NCBI GenBank assembly: GCA_041394725.1
Contig: JAWKHR010000023.1
Coordinates: forward strand, 1 to 64,000
DNA length: 64,000 bases
Source: JAWKHR01 sp041394725
GTDB taxonomy: Bacteria; Acidobacteriota; Vicinamibacteria; Vicinamibacterales; SCN-69-37
Direction: 5' to 3'
Made by a program: the position numbers and the translations under genes. The notes beneath the pieces are model-generated. The model saw only the letters and a program-made list of their open reading frames with translations. It made no database searches and was not told where the DNA came from. Below, in pieces: positions 51,341 to 62,092 of this stretch. Each line of letters opens with the position of its first letter. The first letter of the stretch is position 1.

Positions 51341-52785
51341 TTGGCTTCTCGCCGCATCCTGTCCTCGGCGCGCGAACTCATCGCGCGCCATCGCCTGCTC
51401 GGTTCCGGTGACCGGGTCGCCATCGGTCTGTCCGGCGGATCCGACTCGGTCGCGCTCGCGCGTGCCCTGATCGACCTCGCGCGCGGCGCCCCGTGGACCA
51501 TCGCCGGCGTCGTGCACGTGCATCACGGCCTGCGCGGCGCGGAGGCCGACGACGACGAGACGTTCTGCCGGGCGCTGGCCGGCGGCTGGGGGTTGCCGAT
51601 CGTGGTGGAGCACGTGGACGTCGGCGCCGGGGTCGCCGCCTCCGGCCGTTCCCTCGAGGTCGTGGCGCGCGAGCTGCGCTACGCCGCGTTCGAACGCGCG
51701 GTCTCCGCCATGCACGCGACGCGCGTGGCCACGGGCCACACGCAGGATGACCAGGCCGAGACCGTGCTGCTCCGCCTGCTGCGCGGCGCGGGTGCCCGCG
51801 GGCTCGGCGGCATTCGCGTGCGGCGCGGGCCCTACGTCCGCCCGCTGCTGGGATGCCGGCGCGCCGAGCTGCGGCAGTACCTCGCCGAGCTCGGCCAGCC
51901 CTATCGCGAGGACCTGTCGAACGACGACCGGTCGATCACCCGCAACCGGCTGCGACACGAGGTGCTGCCGGTGCTCGAGCGGTTCAGCCCGGGCGCGGTC
52001 CCGGCCCTGGCCCGCTGCGCGGCCCTGGCGGCCGACGACGAGGTCTTTCTGCAGGCGGCGGCAATCAAAGCGGCCTCCGGGATCGTCTTATCTGGTGAGG
52101 CGCCGCCCGGGAGCGTTCGTCTCGAGGCCCCGGCCCTGGCGGCGCTGCCTCTCGCGGTGGCCCGACGGGTCGTCCGCCATCTGGCCGATACCCTGGCAGG
52201 GGACATCCGCTGGTCGGCCGGGCACATTGATCAGGTCGTGGATCTCGCGCGCGACGGCCGCGGCCCCGGGCAGGTGGACCTCCCGGGGCTGGTGGCCGGC
52301 CGGCGGGGGCCGGTGTTGACGCTGCGCCGGGCCCTGGCCGCGCCCGAGGTGCCGGCGGTGTTCGAGCGGGCGCTGGCGGTGCCGGGCCGGGTCGAGGTGC
52401 CCGAGGCCGGGATCGCCATCGAGGCGACGATCGAGCCGCCGGCCGGCGGGGCGCCCCGCGATGGGACGTCCCCCGGGATGGGCACGGGCCGGACTGCCCG
52501 GCTCGTGCGGGTGGGACTGGCCGGCGTCGCGCTGCCGCTCGTCGTCCGGAGCCGTCGTCCGGGGGACCGGATGCGGCCGCTCGGCGCTCCCGGGCGTCGG
52601 AAATTGCAGGACGTGTTCGTGGACCGCAAGGTGCCACGCGAGGATCGGGATCGGGTGCCGCTCGTGGTGGACGCGGGCGGCCGAATCGTGTGGGCGGTCG
52701 GGGTCGCCCTGGCCGAGGGATGCCGCGTCACGGCGCCCGAGGCCGGCGTGGTAACCTTGAAATCGATTCCCCTGGTTGGAGAGCG

Positions 52786-52789
<4 letters not shown>
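51341..52789 (+). CDS. tilS: tRNA(Ile)-lysidine synthetase
   Basis: The 482-residue enzyme adds lysine to C34 of tRNA-Ile(CAU) so that it reads AUA. The PP-loop SGGSDSVALARAL (about 30-42) binds ATP. GHTQDDQAETVLLRLLRG and NDDRSITRNRLRHEVLPVL are the other core motifs. The C-terminal domain carries the tRNA-binding RRPGDRMRPLGAPGRRKLQD segment. The TTG start at 51341 is the best-placed one; the tRNA lies 50 bp upstream. The last codon overlaps the ftsH start by 4 bp (ATGA). Confidence 0.93.
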
Positions 52790-54705
<1,916 letters not shown>

Positions 54706-54760
54706 CGACTCGACCGCGGGACGGAGCCCCCGGCTTCGTCCCGCGCCGTTCCTGCCGTCC

Positions 54761-55669
54761 GTGAGTCCCGTCCCCAGCCCGCGCCGGCGCTTCGACCTGC
54801 CGCTGGCCGACGGCCGCGTGCTCGCCCTCGGCGAGCGCACGCTCGTCATGGGCATCCTCAACGTCACGCCCGACTCGTTCTCCGACGGCGGCGCGACCCT
54901 CGATCCCGACGCGGCCGTCGCCCACGCCCTGGCGATGGCGGAGGCCGGCGCGGACCTGATCGACGTCGGCGGCGAGTCCACGCGCCCCGGCGCCGCGCCG
55001 CTGCCGGCGGATGAGGAATGGCGACGCGTGGGTCCGGTGCTCGAGGCGTTGCGGGGACGCGTGGAGGTGCCACTCTCGATCGACACCTACAAGGCGGAGA
55101 TTGCCGAGCGCGCGCTCGCGCGCGGCGCGGCGATCGTCAACGACGTCAGCGCGCTCGCCTACGACCCGGGGCTGGCGGGCGTCGTCGCGCGCGCCGGCGC
55201 GCCGGTGATCCTCATGCATACGCGCGGGCGGTCCGCGGACATGTACGCCGCGGCGCGCTACGGCGACGTCGCGGCGGAGGTCGCCGCCGAGCTGCGCGTG
55301 CGCGCCGACGCCGCGCGCGCGGCGGGCATCCGCGCGGATCGCATCGTCCTGGACCCGGGCCTGGGGTTCGCCAAGCGGGCGGAGCACTCGCTGGCGGCGC
55401 TGGCGGGCCTGCCGGTGCTGGCCGCGCTCGGGTACCCGATGCTCTCCGGGCCGTCGCGCAAGTCGTTCCTCGTCGCCGGCCTGGGAGACGTCCCGCCCCC
55501 GTACCGTCTCTGGGGCACGGCTGCGGCGGTGACGGCGTCGGTCCTGCTCGGGGCCCACATCGTGCGGGTCCACGACGTCGCGCCGATGGTGCAGGTGGTC
55601 CGGGTCGCCGACGGACTCCTGCGACAGGGCCCGGCGGCCCGGGACGCGGGCGGCGGCCCCCCGGCCTGA
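54761..55669 (+). CDS. folP: Dihydropteroate synthase
   Basis: The 302-residue folate enzyme condenses pterin pyrophosphate with p-aminobenzoate. Signature 1 is LVMGILNVTPDSFSDGG (about 28-44) and signature 2 is GADLIDVGGESTRPGAAPL. Later segments VNDVSAL, LMHTRG, LDPGLGFAK and SRKSFL complete the TIM barrel. The C-terminal LWGTAAAVTASVLLGAHIVR is also standard. GTG 54761 is taken as the start. It lies between ftsH and cdaA, a common order. Confidence 0.95.
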   Translation: MSPVPSPRRRFDLPLADGRVLALGERTLVMGILNVTPDSFSDGGATLDPDAAVAHALAMAEAGADLIDVGGESTRPGAAPLPADEEWRRVGPVLEALRGRVEVPLSIDTYKAEIAERALARGAAIVNDVSALAYDPGLAGVVARAGAPVILMHTRGRSADMYAAARYGDVAAEVAAELRVRADAARAAGIRADRIVLDPGLGFAKRAEHSLAALAGLPVLAALGYPMLSGPSRKSFLVAGLGDVPPPYRLWGTAAAVTASVLLGAHIVRVHDVAPMVQVVRVADGLLRQGPAARDAGGGPPA

Positions 55670-55684
55670 TATCTTCTTACCGGC

Positions 55685-56497
55685 GTGTCACAGCTCTCGG
55701 CGCTGTTCAATCGTCCGCCGCTCTCGCTGTGGGATGTCGTCGACATCCTGATCGTCTCGCTGCTCATCTACGAGGCGCTCAAGCTGATCCGCGGCACCCG
55801 GGCGATGCAGATGGCCATCGGGTCCGTCCTGGTCCTGGTGCTGTTCTATGCCTCGCGCCTGCTCCCGCTGCAGACCGTCGGCTGGCTGATCCAGCACCTG
55901 CTGACCTATGCGCCGTTCGCCGCCATCGTGCTGTTCCAGTCCGACATCCGCCGCGCGCTCTCGCACCTCGGGCGGACGCCGTTCTTCCGGTACTTCGCGC
56001 AGCAGGAGCGCGAGGCCGACGCGATCGAGGAGATCGTCACGGCGGCCACGCTCCTGGCGCAGTCCCGCATCGGCGCGATCGTCGCGATCGAGCGTGAGAT
56101 CGGCCTGCGCAACTACGTCGAGAGCGGCATTCCGGTGGACGCGGCGGTGAGCTACGATCTGCTGACGACGATCTTCCAGCCGACGGCGCCGCTCCACGAC
56201 GGCGCGGTGATCGTGCAGGAGGACCGGATCGCGGCGGCGGCGTGCTTCCTGCCGCTCACCGTCAGCCCGCGGCTCGACCGCGACCTCGGCACGCGGCACC
56301 GCGCGGCCATCGGCCTCACGGAGGAGTCGGACGCCATCGCCGTCATCGTCTCGGAGGAGCGCGGCGAGATTTCCCTCGCGCAGAACGGCCGGCTCGTGCG
56401 CGGGCTCTCGCCGGACACGCTGCGGCAGCGGCTGCTGGACCTGGTCCTGCAGCAGCGGACCCGCCCCGCCGAGCGCGGCACGCCGGAGATGGAGTAG
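55685..56497 (+). CDS. cdaA: Diadenylate cyclase CdaA
   Basis: The 270-residue membrane enzyme makes c-di-AMP from two ATP. Three N-terminal membrane segments are followed by a DisA_N domain with the active-site motifs LHDGAVIVQ (DGA, about 172-174) and GTRHRAAIG (RHR, about 203-205). The GTG start follows a TATCTT -10-like sequence that lies between it and folP. cdaA-cdaR-glmM is the canonical cluster that links c-di-AMP to cell-wall precursor supply. Confidence 0.95.
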   Translation: MSQLSALFNRPPLSLWDVVDILIVSLLIYEALKLIRGTRAMQMAIGSVLVLVLFYASRLLPLQTVGWLIQHLLTYAPFAAIVLFQSDIRRALSHLGRTPFFRYFAQQEREADAIEEIVTAATLLAQSRIGAIVAIEREIGLRNYVESGIPVDAAVSYDLLTTIFQPTAPLHDGAVIVQEDRIAAAACFLPLTVSPRLDRDLGTRHRAAIGLTEESDAIAVIVSEERGEISLAQNGRLVRGLSPDTLRQRLLDLVLQQRTRPAERGTPEME

Positions 56498-56500
56498 GAC

Positions 56501-57403
56501 GTGGCCTGGCATCCCTTCCGCAACCTCGGCCTGAAGTTCGCGGCCCTGGGGCTGGGTGCGCTGCTGTGGTTCACGATCACGGGCGAGCGCGTCGAGCGCA
56601 AGGTGCCGCGCGTCCCGATCTACTACCGCAACCTGCCGGCCTCGCTCGAGATCACCGACCAGCCCGACTCGGTGGACATCAGCGTGCGCGGCAGCTACGC
56701 CGACATCAGCCGCCTGCAGGACCTGGCGATCACGGCCGACCTGGCCGGCATGGTGCCGGGCGCGAACGTGATCCCGCTGCGCGTGGACATGGTCAACGCG
56801 CCGCCCGGCGTCGAGGTCACGCAGATCGACCCGGGCACGGTGACGATCTGGCTCGAGAAGTCCGGCATGGCCGAGGTGCCCGTGCGCCCGACGATCGAGG
56901 GGACGCCGGCCGTCGGCTACGCCGTCCAGCGCGTGGTCGTCGATCCGCGCATGGTCGTCGTCGTCGGGCCCGAGAGCCGGATCAAGCCGACGACGGCGGC
57001 GGTCACCGAGCGGGTGTCGATCCAGGGCCTCACCGAGACGATCATCCAGGTGGTCAACGTCGGCGTGGCCGACGCGCAGCTGCGCCTGCAGCAGCCGATC
57101 ACGGCGCGGGTCACGGTGCAGATCGCGCCGGCGGCGGCGGAGCTCACGGCGCGCGACCGCGTGGTGGAGTGGCGCGGGCTGACCGACGGCCGCCACATCG
57201 ACGAGGACCCGCCGACCGTCACGGTCGTCGTGCGCGGGTCCGGCCCTTCGGCCGCGCGGTTCGACCCGTCGGCCATCCTGCCGTGGGTGGACGTCTCCGG
57301 ACGCCGCCCCGGCCGCTACAACCTGCCCGTCCGTGTGGATCACGGCGAGGCCTACGACGTCGTGTCCATCACGCCGGCCACCGTGTCCGTGCGGATTCGA
57401 TGA
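56501..57403 (+). CDS. cdaR: YbbR-like regulator of CdaA
   Basis: The 300-residue protein has one N-terminal membrane segment (about 7-25) and about three or four YbbR repeats outside the membrane. Each repeat carries strands such as SVDISVRGSYADISRL, GVEVTQIDPGTVTIWLEK and PRMVVVVGPESRIK. CdaR proteins modulate the diadenylate cyclase encoded just upstream, 3 bp away. The GTG at 56501 is the first start after the cdaA stop. Confidence 0.9.
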   Translation: MAWHPFRNLGLKFAALGLGALLWFTITGERVERKVPRVPIYYRNLPASLEITDQPDSVDISVRGSYADISRLQDLAITADLAGMVPGANVIPLRVDMVNAPPGVEVTQIDPGTVTIWLEKSGMAEVPVRPTIEGTPAVGYAVQRVVVDPRMVVVVGPESRIKPTTAAVTERVSIQGLTETIIQVVNVGVADAQLRLQQPITARVTVQIAPAAAELTARDRVVEWRGLTDGRHIDEDPPTVTVVVRGSGPSAARFDPSAILPWVDVSGRRPGRYNLPVRVDHGEAYDVVSITPATVSVRIR

Positions 57404-57413
57404 CGGAGCACCG

Positions 57414-58781
57414 GTGAGCACTCGATTGTTCGGCACGGATGGCGTGCGGGGCGTGGCCGGCACCTGGCCGCTCGACCCGCCGACGGTGGCGCGGCTCGGG
57501 GCCGCGCTGGTGCGCGCGACCGCAGGGGGCGCGCCGGGTGGCGCGACGCCGGGCGGGGGCGCGGCGCTGCGGATCATCGTGGGGCGCGACACGCGCGAGT
57601 CGGGGGAGTGGATCGAGCGCGAGCTGGCGCGCGGGGCCGCGTCGCAGGGGGCGAGGGTCACGTCGGCCGGCGTGGTGCCGACCCCCGCCGTCGCCTTCCT
57701 CGCGCGCGCGCTCGACTACGACCTGGGGGTCGTACTGTCGGCCTCGCACAACCCGTACGGCGACAACGGCATCAAGGTGTTCTCCGGTCACGGCCAGAAG
57801 TTCGGCGAGGACGCCGAGCGCCGCGTCGAGGCCATCGTCGCGGACACGTCATGGTCGATGGCCGGCGCGCGCGACGCCGAGGTGGAGCCCGGCGACTTCG
57901 TCGCCGCGTACCTCGAGCACGCCCGGCGGCAGCTCCCGGACCCCGGCCCGCTGCGCGGCGCGCGCGTGGGGCTCGACCTGGCCAACGGCGCGACGACCAC
58001 CACGGCCGTGCGGATGTTCGAGGCCCTCGGGTTCGAGGTCGTCTCCACGGGCGATCGGCCGGACGGTCGCAACATCAACCTCGGCTGCGGCTCGACGCAC
58101 CCGGCGCGCCTGGCCGCCGAGGTCGTCGCGCGCGGCTGCCGGATCGGCGTCGCGTTCGACGGCGACGGCGACCGCGCGATCTTCGTGGATCATCTCGGCC
58201 ACGTCGTGGACGGCGACGCCGTGCTGCTGATGCTCGGCCTGCACGCGAAGGCGGCGGGCCAGCTGCCCGGCGACACGGTGGTGGCCACCGTGATGAGCAA
58301 CATCGGCCTCGAGATCGCGCTCAAGGCGCACGGCATCGCGCTCGTCCGCACGCCGGTGGGCGACAAGTACGTCAACGAGGAGATGCTGCGCGGCGGCTAC
58401 GCGCTCGGCGGGGAACAGTCCGGCCACGTCATCCTCGCCGACCACCTGCCGACCGGCGACGGCCTGGCGACGGCGCTCGCCGTCCTCCGCGTGATGGCCG
58501 AGACCGGCCGGGACCTGTCGGACCTGGCGGACGCACTGGTCACCTATCCGCAGACGCTCGTCAACGTCCGCGTCCGCCACAAGACGCCCGTCGCCGAGGT
58601 CCCCGAAATCCGCGCCGCGATCGCCGACGTCGAGGCCGCACTCGCCGGCCGCGGCCGTGTGCTGGTCCGCTATTCGGGCACCGAGCCGCTGCTGCGCATC
58701 ATGATCGAGGGGGAGGATCAGGCCACCGTCCAGGCCTGGGCGGAAGAAATCGCCGAGGCCGTGAGGGGGGTGCTTGGTTGA
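57414..58781 (+). CDS. glmM: Phosphoglucosamine mutase
   Basis: The 455-residue enzyme converts glucosamine-6-phosphate to glucosamine-1-phosphate for peptidoglycan. It opens with LFGTDGVRGVAG. The phosphoserine is Ser111 in VVLSASHNPYGDNG. The metal loop is FDGDGDRAIFVD, the sugar-binding loop is GGEQSGHVI, and the phosphate-binding end is RYSGTEPLLRIM. A Gly/Ala/Pro-rich insert (about 37-50) is not typical of GlmM. GTG 57414 has GGAGCACC upstream. The gene ends at the left arm of a large inverted AT-rich repeat. Confidence 0.95.
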   Translation: MSTRLFGTDGVRGVAGTWPLDPPTVARLGAALVRATAGGAPGGATPGGGAALRIIVGRDTRESGEWIERELARGAASQGARVTSAGVVPTPAVAFLARALDYDLGVVLSASHNPYGDNGIKVFSGHGQKFGEDAERRVEAIVADTSWSMAGARDAEVEPGDFVAAYLEHARRQLPDPGPLRGARVGLDLANGATTTTAVRMFEALGFEVVSTGDRPDGRNINLGCGSTHPARLAAEVVARGCRIGVAFDGDGDRAIFVDHLGHVVDGDAVLLMLGLHAKAAGQLPGDTVVATVMSNIGLEIALKAHGIALVRTPVGDKYVNEEMLRGGYALGGEQSGHVILADHLPTGDGLATALAVLRVMAETGRDLSDLADALVTYPQTLVNVRVRHKTPVAEVPEIRAAIADVEAALAGRGRVLVRYSGTEPLLRIMIEGEDQATVQAWAEEIAEAVRGVLG

Positions 58782-59090
58782 GAATTGCGGATTGACGATC
58801 GGTGATTGAGGGATTGATTGGTGAATCGCGATTTGGGATTGGGGATTTGAAGGGAATCTGGTGATTGAGGGATTGACGGATTGAAGGATTGAGGCCTGCG
58901 GCCAACGTGCAAATCCGTCAATCTCCCAATCTTCAATCCCCTAATCCGTCAATCTCCCAATCTCCAATCCCCCAATCCGTCAATCCCCCAATCCCTCAAT
59001 CTCCCAATCACCAAATTCCTTTCAAATCCTCAATCCCAAATCCCCAATCGCCAAATCAATCATCAATGGCCGATCATCAATCCGCAATTC
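58782..59090. repeat. Large inverted AT-rich repeat of the CCAATC family between glmM and pdxJ
   Basis: The left arm (about 58782-58890) is built from GGATTGA and GGATTGG words. The right arm (about 58917-59090) has the complement, CAATCCC and CAATCTCC, and for its last ~110 bp follows the left arm almost word for word in inverted order. The arms start at the glmM stop codon and run into the first codons of pdxJ. The 27 bp between the arms include a GCCTGCGGCC stretch. Its word order matches the array at 5042-5275. Confidence 0.85.
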
Positions 59091-59839
59091 CCAGCCTGTC
59101 CGTGAACGTGAACAAGGTGGCGACGCTGCGCAACTCGCGTGGCGGGGCGGTGCCGGGAGTCGTCGAGGCGGCGCGCACCTGTCTCGAGGCGGGGGCGCCG
59201 GGGATCACGGTGCATCCGCGCGCCGATGAACGGCACGTCCGTCCGGCGGACGTCGAGGCGATCGCGGCGCTCATCGGCGAGTGGCGCGCCTCGGGGCGGG
59301 CGGCCGAGTACAACATCGAGGGCGACCCGCGGCCCGACTTCCTGGCGCTGGTCGCGCGCGTCCGGCCCGACCAGTGCACGCTCGTGCCGGTCCGGCCCGG
59401 CGAGATCACGAGCCAGGCCGGCTGGCCGGTCGCCACCTCGACGACCGAGATTGGCGGGATCGTCCGGGAACTGCAGGCGGCCGGCACGCGCGTCAGCCTC
59501 TTCGTCGATCCGGAGGCGGACGCGATGCGCTGGGCCGCCGCCTGTGGCGCGGATCGGGTGGAGCTCTACACGGAGCCGTTCGCGCGGGCCTTCGAGGCAG
59601 GGCGGGCGGCGGGCGAGGCGAGCTTCGCGCGGTACGCGGCCGCCGCGCGGCTGGCCCACGAGCTGGGCCTCGGCGTCAACGCCGGCCACGATCTGGATCT
59701 CGACAACCTCGAGCTGTTCCGCACCCTGCCGCACCTCGACGAGGTCTCGATCGGACACGCGCTCATCAGCCGGGCGCTCTGGGTCGGGCTGGCCACGGTG
59801 GTCCGGGAATACCTGGACGTCCTGGCCGGGCGCGGCTGA
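59066..59839 (+). CDS. pdxJ: Pyridoxine 5'-phosphate synthase
   Basis: The 257-residue enzyme closes the pyridoxine ring in the DXP-dependent vitamin B6 pathway. It has SVNVNKVATLRNSRGG at the start of the barrel, GITVHPRADERHVRPADV, the YNIEGDPRPDF strand and GVNAGHDLDLDNL near the end. The first ~8 residues (MADHQSAIP) are encoded by the right arm of the AT-rich repeat, while the conserved part begins only at SLSVNV. The original start was probably replaced when the element arrived. A GTG within SLSVNV is a less likely start. Confidence 0.93.
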   Translation: MADHQSAIPSLSVNVNKVATLRNSRGGAVPGVVEAARTCLEAGAPGITVHPRADERHVRPADVEAIAALIGEWRASGRAAEYNIEGDPRPDFLALVARVRPDQCTLVPVRPGEITSQAGWPVATSTTEIGGIVRELQAAGTRVSLFVDPEADAMRWAAACGADRVELYTEPFARAFEAGRAAGEASFARYAAAARLAHELGLGVNAGHDLDLDNLELFRTLPHLDEVSIGHALISRALWVGLATVVREYLDVLAGRG

Positions 59840-59852
59840 CCCGGACGGGATG

Positions 59853-59872
59853 GATCCATCACCCGATGGATC
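59853..59872 (+). terminator. Hairpin after pdxJ, terminator-like
   Basis: GATCCATC and GATGGATC form a perfect 8-bp stem with an ACCC loop, 13 bp after the pdxJ stop. No T tract follows, so it may be a weak or factor-assisted terminator. TATCAT just after it could be a -10 element for the TPR gene. Confidence 0.4.
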
Positions 59873-59905
59873 TATCATTGGAGTGACGACCACGAGCCCA
59901 CACCG

Positions 59906-60556
59906 ATGTCACGAGATTCCCTGATCTTCGCCGCGTCCGGCACGTTCTTCGGCCTGCTGCTGGGCTGGATCCTGGGCACCCAGGCGCCCCGATCCGGGGG
60001 TGGCGCCGTGCCCGTCCAGACGACCGCGGCCGTTCCGGCACCCGGGGCGCCAGTCGCGCCGGGCGCGCAGCCGGCTCCGAAGCCGCTCGACATGCAGCGG
60101 GCGACCGCGCTCGAGCGCCAGGCCAACCAGGAGCCGCAGAACGTCACCGTCCGCGTCCAGCTGGGCAACCTGTACTACGACGCGGATCGCTTCGACCTCG
60201 CCATCCCCTGGTACCAGGCCGCACTGCAGCTCGACCCGAAGGACGTCAACGTGAGCACCGACCTGGCCGTCTGCTACTACTCGACCAACCAGGTGGACCA
60301 GGCGCTCGCGCAGCTCGATCACTCGCTGTCGGTCGATCCGAACCACCTCCAGACCCTGCTCAACCAGGGCATCATCCGCGCCTTCGGCAAGCAGGACCTG
60401 GCGGGCGCCGCGCAATCCTGGGAGAAGGTCGTGCAGATCTCGCCGCAGTCCGAGGAGGGCCGGCGCGCGCAGCAGGGGCTCGACGGCATCAAGTCCGCCC
60501 ACGGTGGCGGCGTTCCCGGCGCGGCCGGCGGAACGGGATCGGCCGGCGGACTGTAG
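59906..60556 (+). CDS. Membrane-anchored TPR protein
   Basis: The 216-residue protein has one N-terminal membrane segment (about 6-24), a Pro/Ala-rich linker, and three or four TPR motifs (about 65-185), for example LGNLYYDADRFDLAIPWYQA and TDLAVCYYSTNQVDQALAQL. The tail is Gly-rich. TPR proteins of this kind scaffold other proteins; partners are not evident. Its stop is 6 bp from the GTG of the following zinc-ribbon gene, so they are probably co-transcribed. Confidence 0.8.
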   Translation: MSRDSLIFAASGTFFGLLLGWILGTQAPRSGGGAVPVQTTAAVPAPGAPVAPGAQPAPKPLDMQRATALERQANQEPQNVTVRVQLGNLYYDADRFDLAIPWYQAALQLDPKDVNVSTDLAVCYYSTNQVDQALAQLDHSLSVDPNHLQTLLNQGIIRAFGKQDLAGAAQSWEKVVQISPQSEEGRRAQQGLDGIKSAHGGGVPGAAGGTGSAGGL

Positions 60557-60562
60557 GGACCC

Positions 60563-60847
60563 GTGCTGGTCATTCTCGGCTGGATCCTTCGTGTCCTCGT
60601 CGGGTTGTTCCTCGTGCGGATGGTGCTGGCGGCCATCATGGGGCGCGGCTCGGCCCCGAGGTCCGGTGGCCGGTTTGGCCGGCGTCCACCCCCGCGTCCG
60701 GCCGAGCGGCTCGGCGGGACGCTCGTCCGGTGCCGGCAGTGCGGCACGCACGTGCCGCAGGCCTCGGCGGTGAAGGCCGGATCCGACGTGTTCTGCTCGA
60801 CCAGCTGCCGCGACAGTTTCGGTGCGTCCGCCCGACGCGCCGGGTGA
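60563..60847 (+). CDS. PP0621-like small membrane-anchored zinc-ribbon protein
   Basis: The 94-residue protein has an N-terminal membrane segment (about 2-22), a basic Pro/Gly-rich linker, and a C-terminal treble-clef site with two Cys pairs: CRQCGTHVP and FCSTSCRDSFG. This matches the PP0621 family. The role is unknown. It follows the TPR gene closely and lies 19 bp upstream of the aldolase gene that begins the BMC module. Confidence 0.8.
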   Translation: MLVILGWILRVLVGLFLVRMVLAAIMGRGSAPRSGGRFGRRPPPRPAERLGGTLVRCRQCGTHVPQASAVKAGSDVFCSTSCRDSFGASARRAG

Positions 60848-60866
60848 CCGCACTCCAGGCCTCCTG

Positions 60867-61778
60867 ATGGACCTCTCGATTCTCCGCGCCGACATCGTCG
60901 AGGTGGGCCGCCGCCTGTGGGCGCGTGGCTTCGTCGCTTCGAACGACGGCAACATCAGCGTCAAGATCGCGCCCGACCGGCTGCTGATGACGCCGGCCAG
61001 CGTCTCGAAGGGCTTCATGTCGCCCGAGATGATGGTCGTCACCGACCTCGAGGGACGCGTCGTCGAGGCCGCGCCGGGGCGCAAGCCGTCGTCCGAGATC
61101 CAGATGCATCTGGTGGCGTATCGCGAGCGGCCGGACGTCGGCGCCGTGGTCCACGCGCACCCGCCGCTCTCGACCGGGTTCGCGGTCGCGGGCGTGCCGC
61201 TCGACCGCGCGGTGCTGGCCGAGGTGGTCACCACGCTCGGCAGCATCCCGATCGCGCAGTACGGCACGCCGTCCACGAAGGAGCTCGCCGAGTCGGTCGC
61301 GCCGCTGGTCCGCGCGCACGACGGGCTGCTGCTCGCCAACCACGGCGCGCTCGCGCTGGGGAAGGACCTGTTCGCGGCGTACTACAAGATGGAGACGATC
61401 GAGCACTTCGCGCGCATCAGCCTGGTGGCGCGGATGCTCGGCCGCGAGCACCTGCTCTCGCGCGAGGAAGTGGAGCGCCTGCAGGGGCTGCGCGGGACGT
61501 ACGGCATCGCGTCGCCGGCGCCGATCTGTCCCGATCCGTCCGCGCACGGCGATCCGTCGTGCCAGGTCGTGGTGGCGCCGTCGGCGCCGGGCGCGCGCCT
61601 CGTGCCCGACGAGTCGGTGGCCGGCGGCGCGTCGCCGCGGGCGACGGCCGGCCGCGGTGCGTCGAGCGCGGCCGATGGTGGCGCGCCGAAGGTGGTCGTA
61701 GGTACGGATGGCGGGATTCGGCTAACATACGCCGAACTGCAGACGCTGGTGGACGAGGTCGTCCGCCAGCTCGTGTAG
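60867..61778 (+). CDS. Class II aldolase with BMC-type C-terminal extension
   Basis: The 303-residue protein has a class II aldolase/adducin domain (about 1-205). It has the substrate-binding SNDGNISVK and TPASVSKGFM, the acidic SSEIQMHL, and the zinc ligands in VVHAHPPLS and LLANHGALALG. The rest is an Ala/Gly/Pro-rich linker (about 225-280) and a final amphipathic helix RLTYAELQTLVDEVVRQLV. This linker-plus-helix layout is typical of encapsulation peptides that bind BMC shells. Known members cleave fuculose- or rhamnulose-phosphate to lactaldehyde and DHAP. It is directly upstream of the shell genes. Confidence 0.85.
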   Translation: MDLSILRADIVEVGRRLWARGFVASNDGNISVKIAPDRLLMTPASVSKGFMSPEMMVVTDLEGRVVEAAPGRKPSSEIQMHLVAYRERPDVGAVVHAHPPLSTGFAVAGVPLDRAVLAEVVTTLGSIPIAQYGTPSTKELAESVAPLVRAHDGLLLANHGALALGKDLFAAYYKMETIEHFARISLVARMLGREHLLSREEVERLQGLRGTYGIASPAPICPDPSAHGDPSCQVVVAPSAPGARLVPDESVAGGASPRATAGRGASSAADGGAPKVVVGTDGGIRLTYAELQTLVDEVVRQLV

Positions 61779-61808
61779 GCACCGGGTTCGGTTTCCAGGA
61801 GACGGTAC

Positions 61809-62090
61809 ATGGGCGAGGCACTGGGCATGGTCGAGACGAAGGGGTTGGTCGCGATGATCGAGGCGGCCGACGCCATGGTCAAGGCCGCCAAGGTGAACCT
61901 GGTGGGCTGGGAGAAGATCGGCGCCGGGTACGTCACGGCGCTGGTGCGCGGCGACGTCGCCGCCGTCAAGGCCGCGACCGACGCCGGTGCCGCCGCCGCC
62001 CGCCGCGTGGGCGAGCTCGTGTCGGTGCACGTCATCCCGCGCCCCCACGCGAACCTCGAGGACGTCCTCCCCATCGGCAAGAGCAAGTAG
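61809..62090 (+). CDS. BMC-H shell protein (PduA/CcmK family)
   Basis: The 93-residue protein is a single-domain hexamer-forming shell subunit. It has the standard opening ALGMVETKGLVAMIEAADAM, the pore segment EKIGAGYVTALVRGDVAAVK, and VHVIPRPHANLEDVLPI at the end. Hexamers tile the shell facets, and the pore residues (here GAG with a following Tyr) set what may pass. It has a strong CAGGAGAC ribosome site. It is the only hexameric shell gene in view and is separated from the three pentamer genes by the palindromic element. Confidence 0.96.
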   Translation: MGEALGMVETKGLVAMIEAADAMVKAAKVNLVGWEKIGAGYVTALVRGDVAAVKAATDAGAAAARRVGELVSVHVIPRPHANLEDVLPIGKSK

Positions 62091-62092
62091 GA

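Noticed and set aside
58782..59065. CRISPR array or coding N-terminal extension of PdxJ
   Set aside because: There are no constant repeats or spacers, and the extended reading gives a Pro/Gln/Ser low-complexity peptide before a normal PdxJ start.
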